Source of the DNA: Metallyticus violacea
Taxonomy: Eukaryota; Arthropoda; Insecta; Mantodea; Metallyticidae
Reading direction: 5' to 3'
Assembly: GCA_030762175.1 (NCBI GenBank)
Contig: CM060846.1
Coordinates: 183,388,041 to 183,452,040 of the forward strand
Length of the DNA: 64,000 nt
A program made the position numbers and the translations under genes. This document shows positions 36,651-49,170 of this stretch, in pieces (position 1 is the stretch's first letter; each line of letters starts with the position of its first letter). The notes below the pieces were generated by a model. The model saw only the letters and a program-made list of their open reading frames with translations, ran no database searches and had not been told where the DNA came from.

Positions 36651-38939
36651 AGTGTATTCCTAGAAAACAATATACTCAACTTTACACTTTTAAACAATAG
36701 CTGGAATTATATGGACCGACCAATCTGTGGCAAAAAATTATTTGCATTCTACTGGCATATTATTGGACGCGGACTAAAGATATTAAGAGTTCTGAGATTC
36801 CTAAAGGCACACTTTTCGTGAGGCGTAAGACAATGCCAGGCGATGTCTCTTCATATTCAAGTCGCTCTTATTGATTGGTCGGAGCGATTTTTTTGGGCAA
36901 ACAGTCCCCAATTTCATTGGTTACAGCAAATGCAGAGCCAACATTTTGTTATCACTGCATGGAATACTAAAGTGACCGCAAAATCTAATCATCATTCCGA
37001 TGACCTTTTGAAAAATATTGACTCAGCCGCGGTTTCTCCAGTTCAGCAAAAATAAAGCACATGGCCAAAAATCAGAGAGTTTGACAAATTTACGGCTTTC
37101 CTTCTATAGCAAATGAACCTAATGGTGGCACTGCGAATTCTTTGGAATACAAATTAGAGTACTGGTAACTTTTCAAACTATAGTATTAAACGATCAATTA
37201 AGACAATGTGCGTAACGGATAACCTTGCTTCTTTACTATAGTGAGAGTGGGCTATTTCCTTTTGCTCCGGCATTTTAGTGATAATATAATAACATCCTTC
37301 TTGAGATTATGCCATATTTCCGCATAATTACTTATACACAAATTACGCTCTAATTGCCGTATGAAAAACTACAATGTACTTTATAACATAAAAATGTACA
37401 CTTTCAGTAATTTCGTCATTAGTGAAGGCTAAAACTCCCGCTTATTAAATGAAGGGGTAAACGATGCTTACCAGAAACTTGCACGCAGTATATTCACCTC
37501 AAATACTCGCAAATGTCTAGTATATTATACTCTTTTGTTAGGTAGAACAATTAACGATGAGGTGTTCTTCAATTTGTTTATACATACAATTTTATAAGTT
37601 ACTTTTTTATTTATTTGCGCTCATCATTTTAATTAGGGAATCTTAGACAAATTTTAATTACAAGTTTTTGCATTTGCATTTCTATACGCTAACTATGAAG
37701 AAATTCGTCAAACTAAATTCTATTATTCCCATGCAAAATATATTTCTGCCTTTCCTTTTTAAACATTATAATAAAGTATTCACAGAACTAATGTTCAGTA
37801 GAGTTAATTGCAACAAATAATTTCTTCCCTCTCATCAGTTGTATGCTGTGGGTCTTTTATTTAAAACTAAGACCTTTAATTTTCCGGCAATCATGTCGAC
37901 AGTGAATAATAGAACTTGCTTACTTCACAATTCTCTGATCTGTTCATTGCATCTCAGGTGGTACTTTAACCACATTTCAAAGATATGAATTTTACCAAGG
38001 CCACTTTATATACATACTCTTGGAATTGGTGCTTTATAGACCCGCATTTAGTGTAAAGTTCTTTTTAATTAAACTCAAATTTGGAATATTTTGCCCATGT
38101 TTATTCATTAAAGATATGTTTTAGGTTAATTCCGAATTAGCAAATATACACCAAATAGTAGTAGAAATAGTGTCAGGAGTATATAAAAAAACAAATGGTA
38201 AATCAATTTTCAAAAAAATTGGAATTTTACAATTATTATGAGAATTGGTTAACTTTTACTTTTATTCGTTATGGAAAATTCAAAAACTTCCAAAATAAAC
38301 TCAAGATATACACAAGAAACCATGCTACAGACAAGGTATCCCACATAGTAGGTAGTAGTTTACAAACTTTTCTAAAAGGTGCTTGCTATTACGTTGTCGT
38401 GTTGTTTAAGTCTTAAACTTCAAGAATAAAATAACTAAATTATATAAAATTAAAGCAAGCAAGCTAGCAGTTAAACGTCTTTCCACTCCTATACAGTAGA
38501 CAAAATCATGAGAAAGAAAGACAATAGTAGTTACTCCTACTAGTAACGCTTTCTATAAAAGTGAAAAGGTTGCCTTTCAGCATTATTCATTAACCAATAG
38601 CATATAATTCTGTAAATCTTCGAGCTGTGGTACCAAACTCAAACTGGTGTGTGGGCCATATAACCTAATCAAGATAGCACAGGGATCCCGCAATCAGCAC
38701 AATAAAGGTCAATTATGGATTGTAGGCCTGTGGTTTTTATTTCAATTAATATAATGTAAATGTTGCTCTATTAGAAACTTACACAGCGAAATGCGATCCA
38801 AAACTAATACTTTAAATGAGCAAACTTCAAGAACAGACATACAATGTGAGCATACTATTAAACAAAGTTTACAATATATATATTTACCACAAGTCTGACA
38901 TCGCTTTCAGATGTTCAAAAGCTGGCGAATGTTGGCTTT
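36651..38939. other. No recognisable gene
   Basis: AT-rich; open frames at 36843-37055 (70 codons) and 38195-38416 (73 codons) have no recognised motif. A weak hAT-like terminus (gtggtaccaaactcaaactg near 38626) may be the left end of the hAT relic that follows. Confidence 0.45.
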
Positions 38940-39245
38940 ATTTAATTCCTATTACATGTAAAATATTCGCCTGTAGCTGCTGACTTCTTAATTTGGATCT
39001 GTTCAACTTTAAGAGAAAACCAAACGTGCTCTCAAATGCATGTGTTGCCAAATGTTGAAAGGGCCTTAGCAGCATTAATTCTTATTATTGGATATTTTTC
39101 ACCTTAGTATTTTGAGTAAACTTCCTGTTTAAATGCCTCTTGAAGGACCGCATAACAGTAAAAATTAACAGCTTCAAGCCCCGTTTAATCTTCCACACTT
39201 TCAACATCAACTGTAAAGGGAGCAGAGAACAAGATAGGGAAGATG

Positions 39246-39545
39246 TCAAATGTTGCAAAGCCTTAACACTGTCATGAAATTCGTTTCGGAGCGTGATATC
39301 TTTACTACATAATAGCTGATGTGGGGCTGCTCTTCAATGGCGATCTTTAATGATGGGGAGTTAAAAAAAATATTATTAGAAATTTGATTTCTCCAAAGCC
39401 TAAGCTTAGGTTGCAAGAATGGAACATGATCATAGAGTTGTGTGACAATTTGGTTCTTTCTGCGAAGTAGCAAATTTAATGAACTTAGATGCGGTGTGAT
39501 GTCAGCCAAAAATTGAAAATCAGTTACCCAGGAATTGTCATACAA
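39246..39545 (-). pseudogene. hAT transposase fragment (open 99 codons)
   Basis: The best preserved piece of the hAT relic. It holds the segment following VRWLSRG in the GTF2IRD2/ZBED5-like lineage: WVTDFQFLADITPHLSSLNL then QIVTQLYDHVPFLQPKLRLW. An ATG is present but is not the native start. Not a domesticated gene by itself: the flanking frames contain stops. Confidence 0.75.
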
Positions 39546-39660
39546 CTCTTTAATGTTTTTATTTTTTTCAACTAAAACATTTCAATGCATTCTTAAGTTT
39601 ATAAAAGTCATTTAAAGCTATGCCCCGACTTAACCATCTAACTTTGGAATGATACATATA

Positions 39661-39938
39661 GCCGCGGGTGGCCGAAGTCGTTAAGGCGCGGACTCGTTAG
39701 CGCCTTACTCTGGGGTTCGAATCCCGCCAGGACCGTCCTCCCTGACTGAGGTTTTTTCCAGGTTTTCCTCAGTCCTCATAACTGGCAAATGCCGGAGAGG
39801 TACCCTAAACTTAGAACTGGAACGTTACCTTCCTTAAAAAAATCCTTTCCCAATTTATCGTTTCATTTCATGCATCACCAGTGTCTACCGCCTGTGATGT
39901 CTCAGTAGTAAAAACGGGCGTTAAACACCATTAAAAAA
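39661..39938 (+). mobile_element. SINE-1 copy d (in hAT)
   Basis: Full-length plus copy: gccgcgggtggccgaagtcg head, box B ggttcgaatcc, intact core, tail aaaaacgggcgttaaacacc then A-rich. Short flanking repeat atacata (39652-39658 and 39941-39947) is a candidate target duplication. It lies just upstream of the hAT VRWLSRG block. Confidence 0.9.
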
Positions 39939-40870
39939 TTATACATAGTTCTGTTTATTCTTCAACAATTTCCTCTAAAAAGATGTAAGCTGACGGTGCT
40001 CACTAGCTTGAGCAAAAATATCATTAACAATTTGTACTACGATTTGCATCACATGGTCATTTTAAATGCTTTTTGTACAAAATGCTCTCTGGTACACGAC
40101 ACAACGTATGTCTGTGAAGGTTTCAGTTGCACCTTTAACCTAATTTCTCTGTAACTAAATAGCACCAATACCAATTTGTTGAACAAACCATAAAACCAGC
40201 GCCATCGGTGATGATAATGGCAGATATCATCCAATCAAGTTCTGCAAAATCCATAATTTTTCTAGAGGTGAGAAAAATTAATTTGCTGTGATATTTTGTT
40301 TAAAAGATATTATTTCTAGAAGTTCCTCAGTCATGATCAAGTCCACATCTCGAATAAACACTGCTATCTGTATCATATCTTGTACATCAGTGATCTCGTA
40401 GACTCCTGCAGAAAAAGCAATAAAATTAATTTCATTAGTTGCTCTTTTAAATTTACTGATATATCACTGGTGTGCTCCGCAACTGTATTTCTTGACAGGC
40501 TGATGTTCATATTAATTCTACAGCAGCAACCAAACACTCTTTTAAAAACTCTCACTCGCTGAAAGGTTTTGTTGAAAGTGCTGTTTTATAAGATAATACA
40601 TAAGATGCTCTAATGGCAGATTCGGCGACTTTATTTACTTGTCTAAAGAAGTTCTGCCTCTTTGAAAATTCATCTTTTAATTTAGCCTTATTGTCTACAC
40701 GTGCTTGTCCGGCACCATAAGATTCAAACACATAAACAACGCAGTTACAAATATGACATGTAGGCCTGCCATTATTGTCAAAATAGAAGTACGAAATGTC
40801 TCATGATTCGTTAAACACTCTACACTCCTTGTCAACTTTTCTCTTTAAACCGCTTTTACTTAGATTCGTT

Positions 40871-41759
40871 TTTAATATTCGGAGGGGCAAATTATCGCTA
40901 TACATATATTAATTCTGAAGCTTGTAACTGCAGACTAAGAGGCAGAGACCGCACAGCGCTACAGGTTTCAGTACGTAACGCCATAGACTTGAAGTCTTTA
41001 CTTCATATTTTAACGAAGCAAAACGAAACTTTTAATTTCGGTTATTTCAACCGAGCATTTTACTGTATTAAACTACTTCACCACTAATGCTTGCAAAAGA
41101 AGAGATATTCTGTTTTGTGATTTATTTAATAATTTATCAATATATAATTTCTATAGTCCATAGGCATAAACTTAATAGATTAGGGTCGAACTTAATAAAA
41201 GTTGCGTTATTCACCTTGGAATAACACGGGCCGTATGTTTGATGTCTATACTCTAGAGTCTTAACTCATATATAGGATCTATGGATGGATATGATGCTAT
41301 ATGACTTATCTGTGAGTTAACCAAATTCGAATTAGTGTGAATATTGTGTTTTTAAATAAATATATTTTGTGGTAATACCAGTAAGCAGGACAATAAAGGA
41401 AGAAAAATAAGAAAAAAATCATAAAATACAGTGATTCAGAGCTTTAAAGTACATTTCTGATTAGCATGGTGTCAAATTAAAAAATAATAGCCTTTAAAAT
41501 GTATTGTCCGAATTCATCTAAGTAAAACAATATATAAAAGAAAAATAAAAACAAAGTAACACTATTAACAATGTAACAAATTAACAGTAATTATAATAGT
41601 ATAAAAGGATAAAACACTAAGAAAAAGTCACACTTGAGATCGCTATATTTCGGACTCGTGGAGTCCTTCTATGGCAAGAAGACAACTTGTCTTATATATA
41701 TAGCGACAGTATATTTATACATGCATGTTTAATATGCGCGGACACATAAAATCCTACAT
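40871..41759. other. No recognisable gene
   Basis: AT-rich. The first 120 bases, including cagcgctacaggtttcagta, may be the right end of the hAT relic. No other signal. Confidence 0.4.
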
Positions 41760-41763
41760 TATA

Positions 41764-41905
41764 CAGGATGTTAATAAACTACCCGCAATATCTTGAGAGA
41801 CTGTAGAGGGGTCTTGGATAAGCAATTTAAGATAGAGAATCTACGGCCTGCATGTTCAAATTTCAAAGCCATGGCATAGTATCTAAAGAACCAGTATGCC
41901 ACAGA
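41764..41905 (+). repeat. Possible Tc1/mariner terminal fragment
   Basis: Starts tacaggatgttaataaacta, i.e. TA plus CAGGRTGTT, then ctgtagaggggtcttggata. The TIR of DUF4817-type relic 2 reads cagggtgtca, so this may be a MITE or orphan end of a related element. No coding capacity. Confidence 0.35.
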
Positions 41906-41989
41906 TAAATAAATCCTCCACTCGAAATGATACTGTATAATACCGCACGGAATTAATGTACATTTTTGAGTTCAATTCTATTTCATTTA

Positions 41990-42267
41990 ATTTATTTATT
42001 TGGTATATTTAAGGATACTCTTTAACATCTGTAGTCATTAGCGTTCCATTAAATTCACGGCATGCAACGGCCGATAAAATTTGCTCAGAGCCCCTGCTTT
42101 CAAGCTTGAGGTTCTTTTATTTGTCGTAAAGGTACGACATGGAACCCCTTCCCTTCCGAAGGTAGCCTTATTTAGAATTTTTACCTCTTAAAACATCCAT
42201 CAACACTGGCCGGGGTTGAATCCATGACCTTGAGTCTACGATGCAAGTATGATCACTAGGACTGACT
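41990..42267 (-). mobile_element. SINE-2 copy c
   Basis: Minus-oriented diverged copy. Landmarks are aaggatactctttaacatct, the body with aacggccgataaaatttgc and the head side ccggggttgaatcc to ctaggactgac. More diverged than the other copies. Confidence 0.85.
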
Positions 42268-44530
42268 TAGTTCGAGTTTCAATAATACATTTTTCTTTTT
42301 TTCTGTTTCTTCCTTTTTATGTTTACATCTTATGTATAAGCACACATAAAAGTTTTTAAAATAAAGTATCAATCCTACTGTGCAGGACTTACCTAGGATC
42401 ATCGAAACTACAAGTTGACTTGTTATCTCTTAGGCCACACAGTCACATGGAGAGCCTACTTTTCTTCAACTACAGTTTAACCTCTTTCATAACATCGAAG
42501 GCCTCAAGAGAGGATGAATGAATGTTTGGTGAAATGAGTGCCCGAACGCTTGAAGTTGCCTGGCATTTACTTTTTCAGAGTAAGGAAACAGTCTGGTAAA
42601 AACTTACTCGGCAACTGACCTTAAGGAATTCGAAACTAAATTTCTGGATTTGCAGGCAGACACAGTGACCACAATACCACGAAGGATGTCGGATAGCTCC
42701 CTGTAGACTGAACTAAACAACACGTTAACTCAACAACTATTCAGTTTCGTGCTGTTATGTTTAATCCGAAATTGATAGAGGTTTATAGCACTAAATCTTA
42801 AAAGATCTGATGATGAGCTATGCAATATCGGTTTTTTCTCACTCGCGAAACACGTTTGAACGCGTGTTTCAACGTCTATGGCAAATGTTTACTATAGACT
42901 TTAATAGATTATCGTTCTCTAATTTATTGCTGTGTACATATAAACACCAAGTAGAGCTATTTTTAATGTAAAAGAACACTGCTAGACAATAAGGTGCTTA
43001 CTATCGATAATGACAAGTTGTTAATTAAGGAAGGAATATAAACTGGAGAAACTGGGCTTTGTATACATTTGGACTTTGCAGATGATGGGATATTTTGCCC
43101 ATTGAACTAAGTCCCCACTATGCGTTGCAGGCTATGGAAATTATGGGGTGGAAAAACATCCCCACCAATAAGGAAATCCATTCCGACGTACCGTTAGTGA
43201 CGCAGAACGTCATCACTAGCTTCGCCACACGGCGCCCTTATTCCAGATCGTTGACTAGTGCACTACATTATGCATACACCCTTATGTACTTATTTTCTGC
43301 ATACCAATGCTTTTCTAAACATTCGAACAATGGACTTATCTTTATTATTTGTAAACCTATAGCACATAAAATTACCATTGATCTCAAAAAGTGATCGTGA
43401 GTAGCTCATATGCCCATGATAATGAAATTAATGCTTATTAAGTTTAATTGCGTTCCCTAACATATTAATTAGCACAACCTAAATGTTTTATGCAGATAAT
43501 TACAGCATTCTTCGTCAATATATAACCGAAATCGAAATAAATGGTAATAATTTGGCGTCTGTTCACTTTGATAGCACATTTACTGGTATACAGTATATTA
43601 CTTCTCGGCTACTGCATAATCTACTCACATGGGCGTGCAGAACGATAATTCCAACTAATGGCGTAGTGCGTTATCGTCTACGGTTCCCTGCCATTCTTTT
43701 TTTCAGGTGGATAAAAATTCCCTCTCAACTTTGCACAACCGACAATCAAAATCAGAGCCGGTATTTAGCGAACATGAATATCACCTGTGAGTGCAATGGT
43801 ATCATTTTGACAGCCGTTTGTCTTGTCTAATCTACTCGCTTGATGCTCCTCTCCCACTCTTTACGGCTAAAAGATTAACAACGAAACTATGATAGCGCAA
43901 TGGAACAGGCACTTGTTGATGTTTAAATAACGAGAAACCTCACTCAGGAATTTGACCTAAGCAAGAACAACAAGGACGGGTTGGTTACTAAGGCGCACTC
44001 TTTGGATTTGGATAAGCTCATTTAGGGACTTCTGAGAGGTTCCTTAAGAGGCAGCTATGTAATTATTAAAACAAGATTCGCCACTATACTTCCCTCTTCA
44101 GACAAAATTTAGTTTTCCACAACCCAGAGTCGTTACAGTTATCTACTCGCCCTTACAATACGCTGGGCCAATCATAGCCGTTGGCATGTTACTTGATGTG
44201 CATGAAATGTATTCGTAAAATATTTTGTATAAACCACCAGTTCTACGGGAACACTGGATGATACTATATTATTGATAAAAACAATAGAAAATTAAACATT
44301 TAGAATTTTGAGAACAGATTCAAATTCATAAATAGCTAAAACTGGTATATATTTTCACATATATAAACGAGGGTGTGTAAAATAAGACTATAACTTAACA
44401 AAGTTACAGAAAATATCTTAGGTTAACAGCAATGATAACTGATATGCTATCTGAAGTTAAAGATACATATTTATGTATGCATAATCCACTTTAAGCTTTC
44501 TACACAGGTTGCATCTCTGTATATATAGGG
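42268..44530. other. No recognisable gene
   Basis: Contains two of the longer unexplained open frames: 43095-43394 (99 codons) and 43483-43830 (115 codons), both plus strand and adjacent. Neither has a motif I recognise, and their codon use is close to local AT composition. A short hairpin-like repeat (gaaacacg...cgtgtttc) lies near 42847-42870. Confidence 0.4.
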
Positions 44531-44831
44531 TTTTTTTTTTTTTTTTTTGAGTAGTGTTTAACGCCCGTTTTTACTACTGAGGCACCACAGGCGGTGGACA
44601 CTGGTGATACATGAGATGAAATGATAAATTGGGAAAGGATATTTTTTTTTTTTAAAGGAAGGAAGCGTTCCAGGCCTAAGTTTAGGTACCTCCCCGGCAT
44701 TTGCCAGTTATGAAGACTGAGGAAAACCTGGAAAAAACCCCAGTCAGGGAGGACGGTCCTGGCGGGATTCGAACCGCAGACCTCCCGCTCACGAGTCCGT
44801 GCCTTAACGACCTCGGCCACCCGTGGCGGTC
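44531..44831 (-). mobile_element. SINE-1 copy e, full length
   Basis: Minus-oriented and very well preserved, from a long T run to the head (ggccacccgtggcggt). Perfect 12-bp target duplication gtatatataggg at 44519-44530 and 44832-44843. Box B complement ggattcgaacc is near perfect. One of the youngest insertions in the window. Confidence 0.95.
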
Positions 44832-45471
44832 GTATATATAGGGTGACCCGCTTGGGTGTGGATAATGTTAAATATTACCATAAAAGCTAATATGATAATA
44901 GGAGACATTTCTTGCTGGTAATATTTTGCTTAAAAGATGGGAGTTTCCATACATGTAAAGAATGAACATCAACAATGCATAATGGCAAATGAAAATCGTA
45001 GATGATTAAAATGGCGCTGTAAATTAACAGCGAGCGCAATGCGTTCTTTAATGTGCTAATTTTGAGAGTGTTAAACATTTCGACGTTAGTATGCTGTGCT
45101 TAATGTACATAAATAAGATTCCATTATGTTGTGGTATTGAAAATTTGTGGAAACAGTTTTTGTGTTATAAAGAGTGCAAGAGGTCGCAGGCGAACCCCAG
45201 TACGATAAACAGCTATCTCTAAAGCCATGACAAGAAGCCCTACCAAAAGTTAAAGACGACTGTCAGCAGAGATGAATGAATCATATACGTCCTGTCAGCG
45301 TATTGTTTGGAAGTACCTGAAACTGTACCCATAGCGCTTTACAACCTCTACAAGCCTTGCGCGATGAGGATCATAGAGCTTATTTCAATTTTAATCCATG
45401 ATGTGCCTACTGATTGAAGATGTTGACGGCTTCTTAAACAAATGGCTATTTACAGACATGTCAGCAGGAGA

Positions 45472-45757
45472 TTCATTTTTAGTAGTCTTTAACGCCCGTT
45501 TTTACTACTGAGGCACCACAGGCGGTGGACGCTGATGATACATGAAATGAAATGATAAACTGGGAAAGGATATTTTTAAGGAAGGAAATGTTCCAGGCCA
45601 AAGTTTAGAGTACCTTCACGGCATTTGCCATTTATGAGGACTGAGGAAAACCTGGAAAAACCTCAATCAGGGAGGACGGTTCTGGCGGTATTCGAACCCC
45701 AGACTTACCTACCGCTCATGAGTACGCGCCTTAACGACCTCGGCTACCCGTGGCGGT
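45472..45757 (-). mobile_element. SINE-1 copy f (in mariner D)
   Basis: Minus-oriented; from ttcatttttagtagtcttta to the head ending acccgtggcggt. Flanked by agcaggaga (45463-45471) and agcgggaga (45758-45766), a 9-bp target duplication with one mismatch. Inserted just after the first catalytic Asp region of mariner D. Confidence 0.9.
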
Positions 45758-45869
45758 AGCGGGAGAGTAAACACTACTGCATTGTTTGGACAAGGGAAAA
45801 TCCACATGTCTTCTGGGAGCTTGAAAGATCAAGTCCAAAAGTTAACGTGTGGAGTGAGTCGCAACAAAG

Positions 45870-46164
45870 ATTTTTTTTTTTTTGATTCATTTTATTTATG
45901 GACGCTCTTTAACATCTCAGGTCATCAGCGTCCAATTCAACTCAGGGCGTAAAACGGCCGACAAATTTTGCTCGGGGCCTCTTTTTTCATGCTCGAGGTC
46001 CTTTTTCGTGCCGTAAATGTACGACACGAGTCCTACGGCTTTACTTCCCTTCCGAAGGAAGCCATACTTAGGATTTTTACGCCCGAAAAAACCTGGCCGG
46101 GTTCGAACCCGCGATCTTGGGTTTGGGAGGCAAGTATGGTAACCACTACACCACCAGGACCGAC
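45870..46164 (-). mobile_element. SINE-2 copy d (in mariner D)
   Basis: Minus-oriented full copy with a T-rich tail at left and head at right (gggttcgaacccgcgatctt complement of box B). Flanked by an 11-bp perfect target duplication tcgcaacaaag (45859-45869 and 46165-46175). It lies about 110 bp from SINE-1 copy f in the same host element. Confidence 0.95.
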
Positions 46165-46330
46165 TCGCAACAAAGTGTGGAACATTCCCTTGCATGGGAT
46201 GAATGGCATCACTTACGAGTTGTGTAGAGTGCGCAATGGGGTTCATGTAGCATTCTGAGAAAGTTCTCATCTTTGAATGTTGTATACAAAAAGTTTGAAA
46301 ATGTTAAGTTCAGCAGTAAAAGTTTTACAG

Positions 46331-47188
46331 TGTTTCCATTTTATCCCTACCCAAACAGATCACCCCATATAATTAGTTTCAATTTAAGCGCAAAATAGAG
46401 AAAGATTCTCCATGTGATTTTGCAAATTGTACATAAAAATCAGCCCCAAATATAAGGAAAATAAATCAATAAACGATATATGCAGAATGCACACTGTCAG
46501 CTCTTGCTCTTCCACCCTGGTTCGATGTGTCACATTTGCGATCTATTGCTCACAAACAACTGTACAAAAGTAGAACAAGGTTTATTACCACCATATAAGG
46601 TGAAGCGAAAGGCTGCTATTTCTTCTTTTGCTCTTTAACCTTAGTATAATTTATCGTAAAATCGTAAATTCGCCTTTTCCTTTTACAGCTGAACATAACC
46701 CACCTACAGGTTTGAGGGGGAAAGGGTTATTTCCATCATTTCTATATTCAGTAGAATGAAGGTTGCATAAAACAGGCATGAAGATAAGAGACCGTAAAAG
46801 ATTTACCAACAGGGCGAATTAAAAAATGGGATAATTTCTTCTTATTCTATTTTTTAACAGGAATCAAAGTTTATTTTAATAACCTTATTTTTCGCTTTGG
46901 TACATTTCTTCTCTATGTCAACCCCCTGCTTTACAGAAAGTAATTTTCGAATACATTCTTGCCAATCCATGTTATAATAAAGTTTCTCAGGTGGAAGACA
47001 GAGGCTCGGTTTTATCCTATTCTGCACGGCATCGTAAAACATTTATGTCCTATTCAACGTTGGAATCAAAATAGGCTATGTCGGTTTCAACGCAGTATAA
47101 CCATATCGCTGAATTCTGAAGCAATTCTCCGGCTGGTGTTCGGTTAGCTAAAAGGCTATTTTACTTCGGGGGAATCATAGGTGTGTTT
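46331..47188. other. No recognisable gene
   Basis: AT-rich; nothing recognised. Confidence 0.5.
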
Positions 47189-47306
47189 TCACTCTCCTTG
47201 GCATTTGCAGGTCCTCTCCGAACTGTCTGATAGGCAGCATCTCTGTGTCACTCTCCTTGGCATTTGCAGGTCCTCTCCGAACTGTCTGATAGGCAGCATC
47301 TCTGTG
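47189..47306. repeat. 59-bp perfect tandem duplication
   Basis: Units 47189-47247 and 47248-47306 are identical (each begins tcactctccttggcatttgc). Perfect identity means a recent duplication, or an assembly or library artefact. Confidence 0.95.
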
Positions 47307-48240
47307 TCATTAAGCCGTTAAGGCATAAGCATGACTTAAACAGCTAATGGCACAGACTTGCACCCGGCGATCTCTTACAACAAAACTGCTATACTTTTTT
47401 CTTTATTAACTTTCTGCTCAAAATATAGCTTTAGCTCTCTCCAAGTACACCATATTTCTGCAGTTAACAATTTACCGTTGTTTCATGCGCCACATCCTCT
47501 TGTTACTGTCTCTAATCAAAACTCGTCGCACTGGAGCTCGAAAGCGTGGCATTGCGTGCTTCGTAGTTTATTCTCCTGTCTGTGCATACAAGCAAAATAA
47601 AATTTAGCAACTCTAATTTTCAGCCCAATCCCATATAATCAATGTCTGGTGAACAAAAATGCATAGTATTCCGCTTAGAGGTAACAAGAAATAGATTCTC
47701 GCCGTTTTAAAACAGAAGTAGCAATTGTTATGATTTGCATCTTACAAAACACAGAAACTCTCCAAGTTAATACAAGTTAGTGTGCGTGCATGCTCATGTG
47801 CATGTGAGTCAATGTTTAACGCAAGGACAAGAGTGGTGCTTTGTATTCAGTAGGTAACGGAACACATTACTTAAGAATGAAGTTGCCACAACAAAAAGAT
47901 CCTACTTGCTGTGGTTAGCTGAACAGACATCTATTACGTGTGTACGACGGTATGTTCGTTATGAGTGGAATGAGAGGAATGTAAATGTTTGGAACAAAAT
48001 GTTTAGTTGGATAAGGAAAAGAAAATGTCTTTTTTAAAAAACCATTACTCTCAAAGCAAAATAAACAAATAATAATATATGAATTTTCTAATGCTTTGGG
48101 ACATGAACATACTATAACATGGCGGCACTTATTTATTCTTCTTTAAACCATGTGTAACGACAGTACTTTTGCATATCGTCAATATTCACTTTCGGCTTCT
48201 GTAGCGCATGAGGTTCATATTAAAGAAAACTATGAGATTG
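47307..48240. other. No recognisable gene
   Basis: AT-rich; an 80-codon open frame at 47358-47600 has no recognised motif. Confidence 0.5.
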
Positions 48241-49170
48241 AGGGCCGTGTTCGCCAAGATTTAGTAATTAATGATTCATTAGAGTTTTTACTCCTTCATT
48301 AAATGAGATTTATAGCTCACCAGACAGAAAAAAAAAATCTCATTAGGTTATTGGTAGATATTTCATTCTGAAAAGTCCTAATGATTCAGTAATAACAACA
48401 GTTCAACAAAATGGGGGAACGTTTTAATATAAAATTGTTACACCTGGGACTGCTCGAAAACGAAAATTAGCAAAGAGAAAATGTTAATTATTTAAGAAAT
48501 AATCATTTTGAAACTTTGAATGACAGAAATTTTCACTAAAATATCACCTTAGCAAAGATATGACAGTACAAATTTCAGAAGAAAATGATCATAGTTTAGA
48601 ATATCCTAGCAACAGAAACCATCCCCTAACACCAATGCAGCAATTGCTACTAACTCTTCGTTTTTACGTTACTGGAAGCTACCAGCTTGTTGTTGCAGAC
48701 GTGAATGGTGTTTCTAGAGTCACCGCCTGTAGATATGTATATAAAGTTTCAGATGCAATTGCATCACAACGGCCTTTGTATGTCTCATTTCCAACGAGGA
48801 AATTCAGGTTGTAATTCAAATTTTTTATAATGTCGCTAACTTTCCCGGAATAATTGTAACCATTGACTGCACGCACATACCTTTCCAGGTGGCCGCTTGG
48901 GTGAAATATACAGAAACAGAAAGTCTTTCTTTTCACAGAACGTGCAGACCATTTCAGATGCCAGTTTTAGGATAAGGGATATTGTAGCAAGATGGCCCGG
49001 CTCAGCACACGACAGCATATTTCAAAGGTGTGAGAGAAGAATGTTTTTAAACCGGAGGATTTCTACAGCTACTCAAATGGTCGGATATCGTCTATTTTGG
49101 TTCCCTACTTTTAGTTATGGAAAAACAATTGTTAATTCTCTATATTAGAAAAAATTGCGTTAATTGGTTC
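48241..49170 (+). mobile_element. PIF/Harbinger relic
   Basis: HARBI1-like nuclease in three frames. Frame 1 (48560-48814): NRNHPLTPMQQLLLTLRFYV then GVSRVTACRYVYKVSDAIAS, the HTH and DDE entry region. Frame 2 (about 48823-48905): FYNVANFPGIIVTIDCTHIP, which retains the first catalytic Asp. Frame 3 (about 48897-49148): RNRKSFFSQNVQTISDASFR and DIVARWPGSAHDS. The final Glu-containing block is only faintly visible (GYRLFWFPTFSYG). The 5' end gggccgtgttcgcc near 48242 resembles a Harbinger TIR; no matching 3' end was found, so the right boundary is approximate. No companion Myb-like gene is evident. Confidence 0.8.

Larger units (their letters stand above)
38940..40870 (-). mobile_element. hAT relic, GTF2IRD2/ZBED type
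   Basis: Minus-strand transposase in broken frames. N-terminal zinc-finger part near 40860-40720: KRKVDKECRVFNES, RPTCHICNCVVYVFES. Next DEFSKRQNFFRQVNKVAESA near 40680-40610. DDE-region pieces: SLSRNTVAEHTSDIS (about 40480) and FIRDVDLIMTEELLEIISFK (about 40340). GATETFTDIRCVV then QIVNDIFAQA (40140-40000). SKVRWLSRGIALNDFYKLKN (about 39650-39590) is the diagnostic VRWLSRG block. The open stretch 39545-39246 gives SWVTDFQFLADITPHLSSLN. The C-terminal dimerisation block ALSTFGNTCI (about 39060) closes it. SINE-1 lies within at 39661-39938. Confidence 0.85.
45110..46330 (+). mobile_element. Mariner relic D carrying two SINEs
   Basis: Removing both SINEs leaves a mariner-type transposase track: SAEMNESYTSCQRIVWKYLK (about 45260-45320, HTH region), RDEDHRAYFNF (about 45370), IEDVDGFLNKWLFTD (about 45415-45460, first catalytic Asp), then, after SINE-1, IVWTRENPHVFWELERSSPK (about 45783-45840) and KVNVW, and after SINE-2 the C-terminal VWNIPLHGMNGITYELCRVR then NGVHVAF (about 46175-46255). 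The second and third catalytic parts are deleted. Termini not identified. Confidence 0.75.

Noticed and set aside
46085..46164. Functional tRNA (Asp/Glu/Gly-like) in the head of SINE-2
   Set aside because: It is part of a dispersed repeat with target duplications and a SINE body, so it is a tRNA-derived promoter rather than a tRNA gene.
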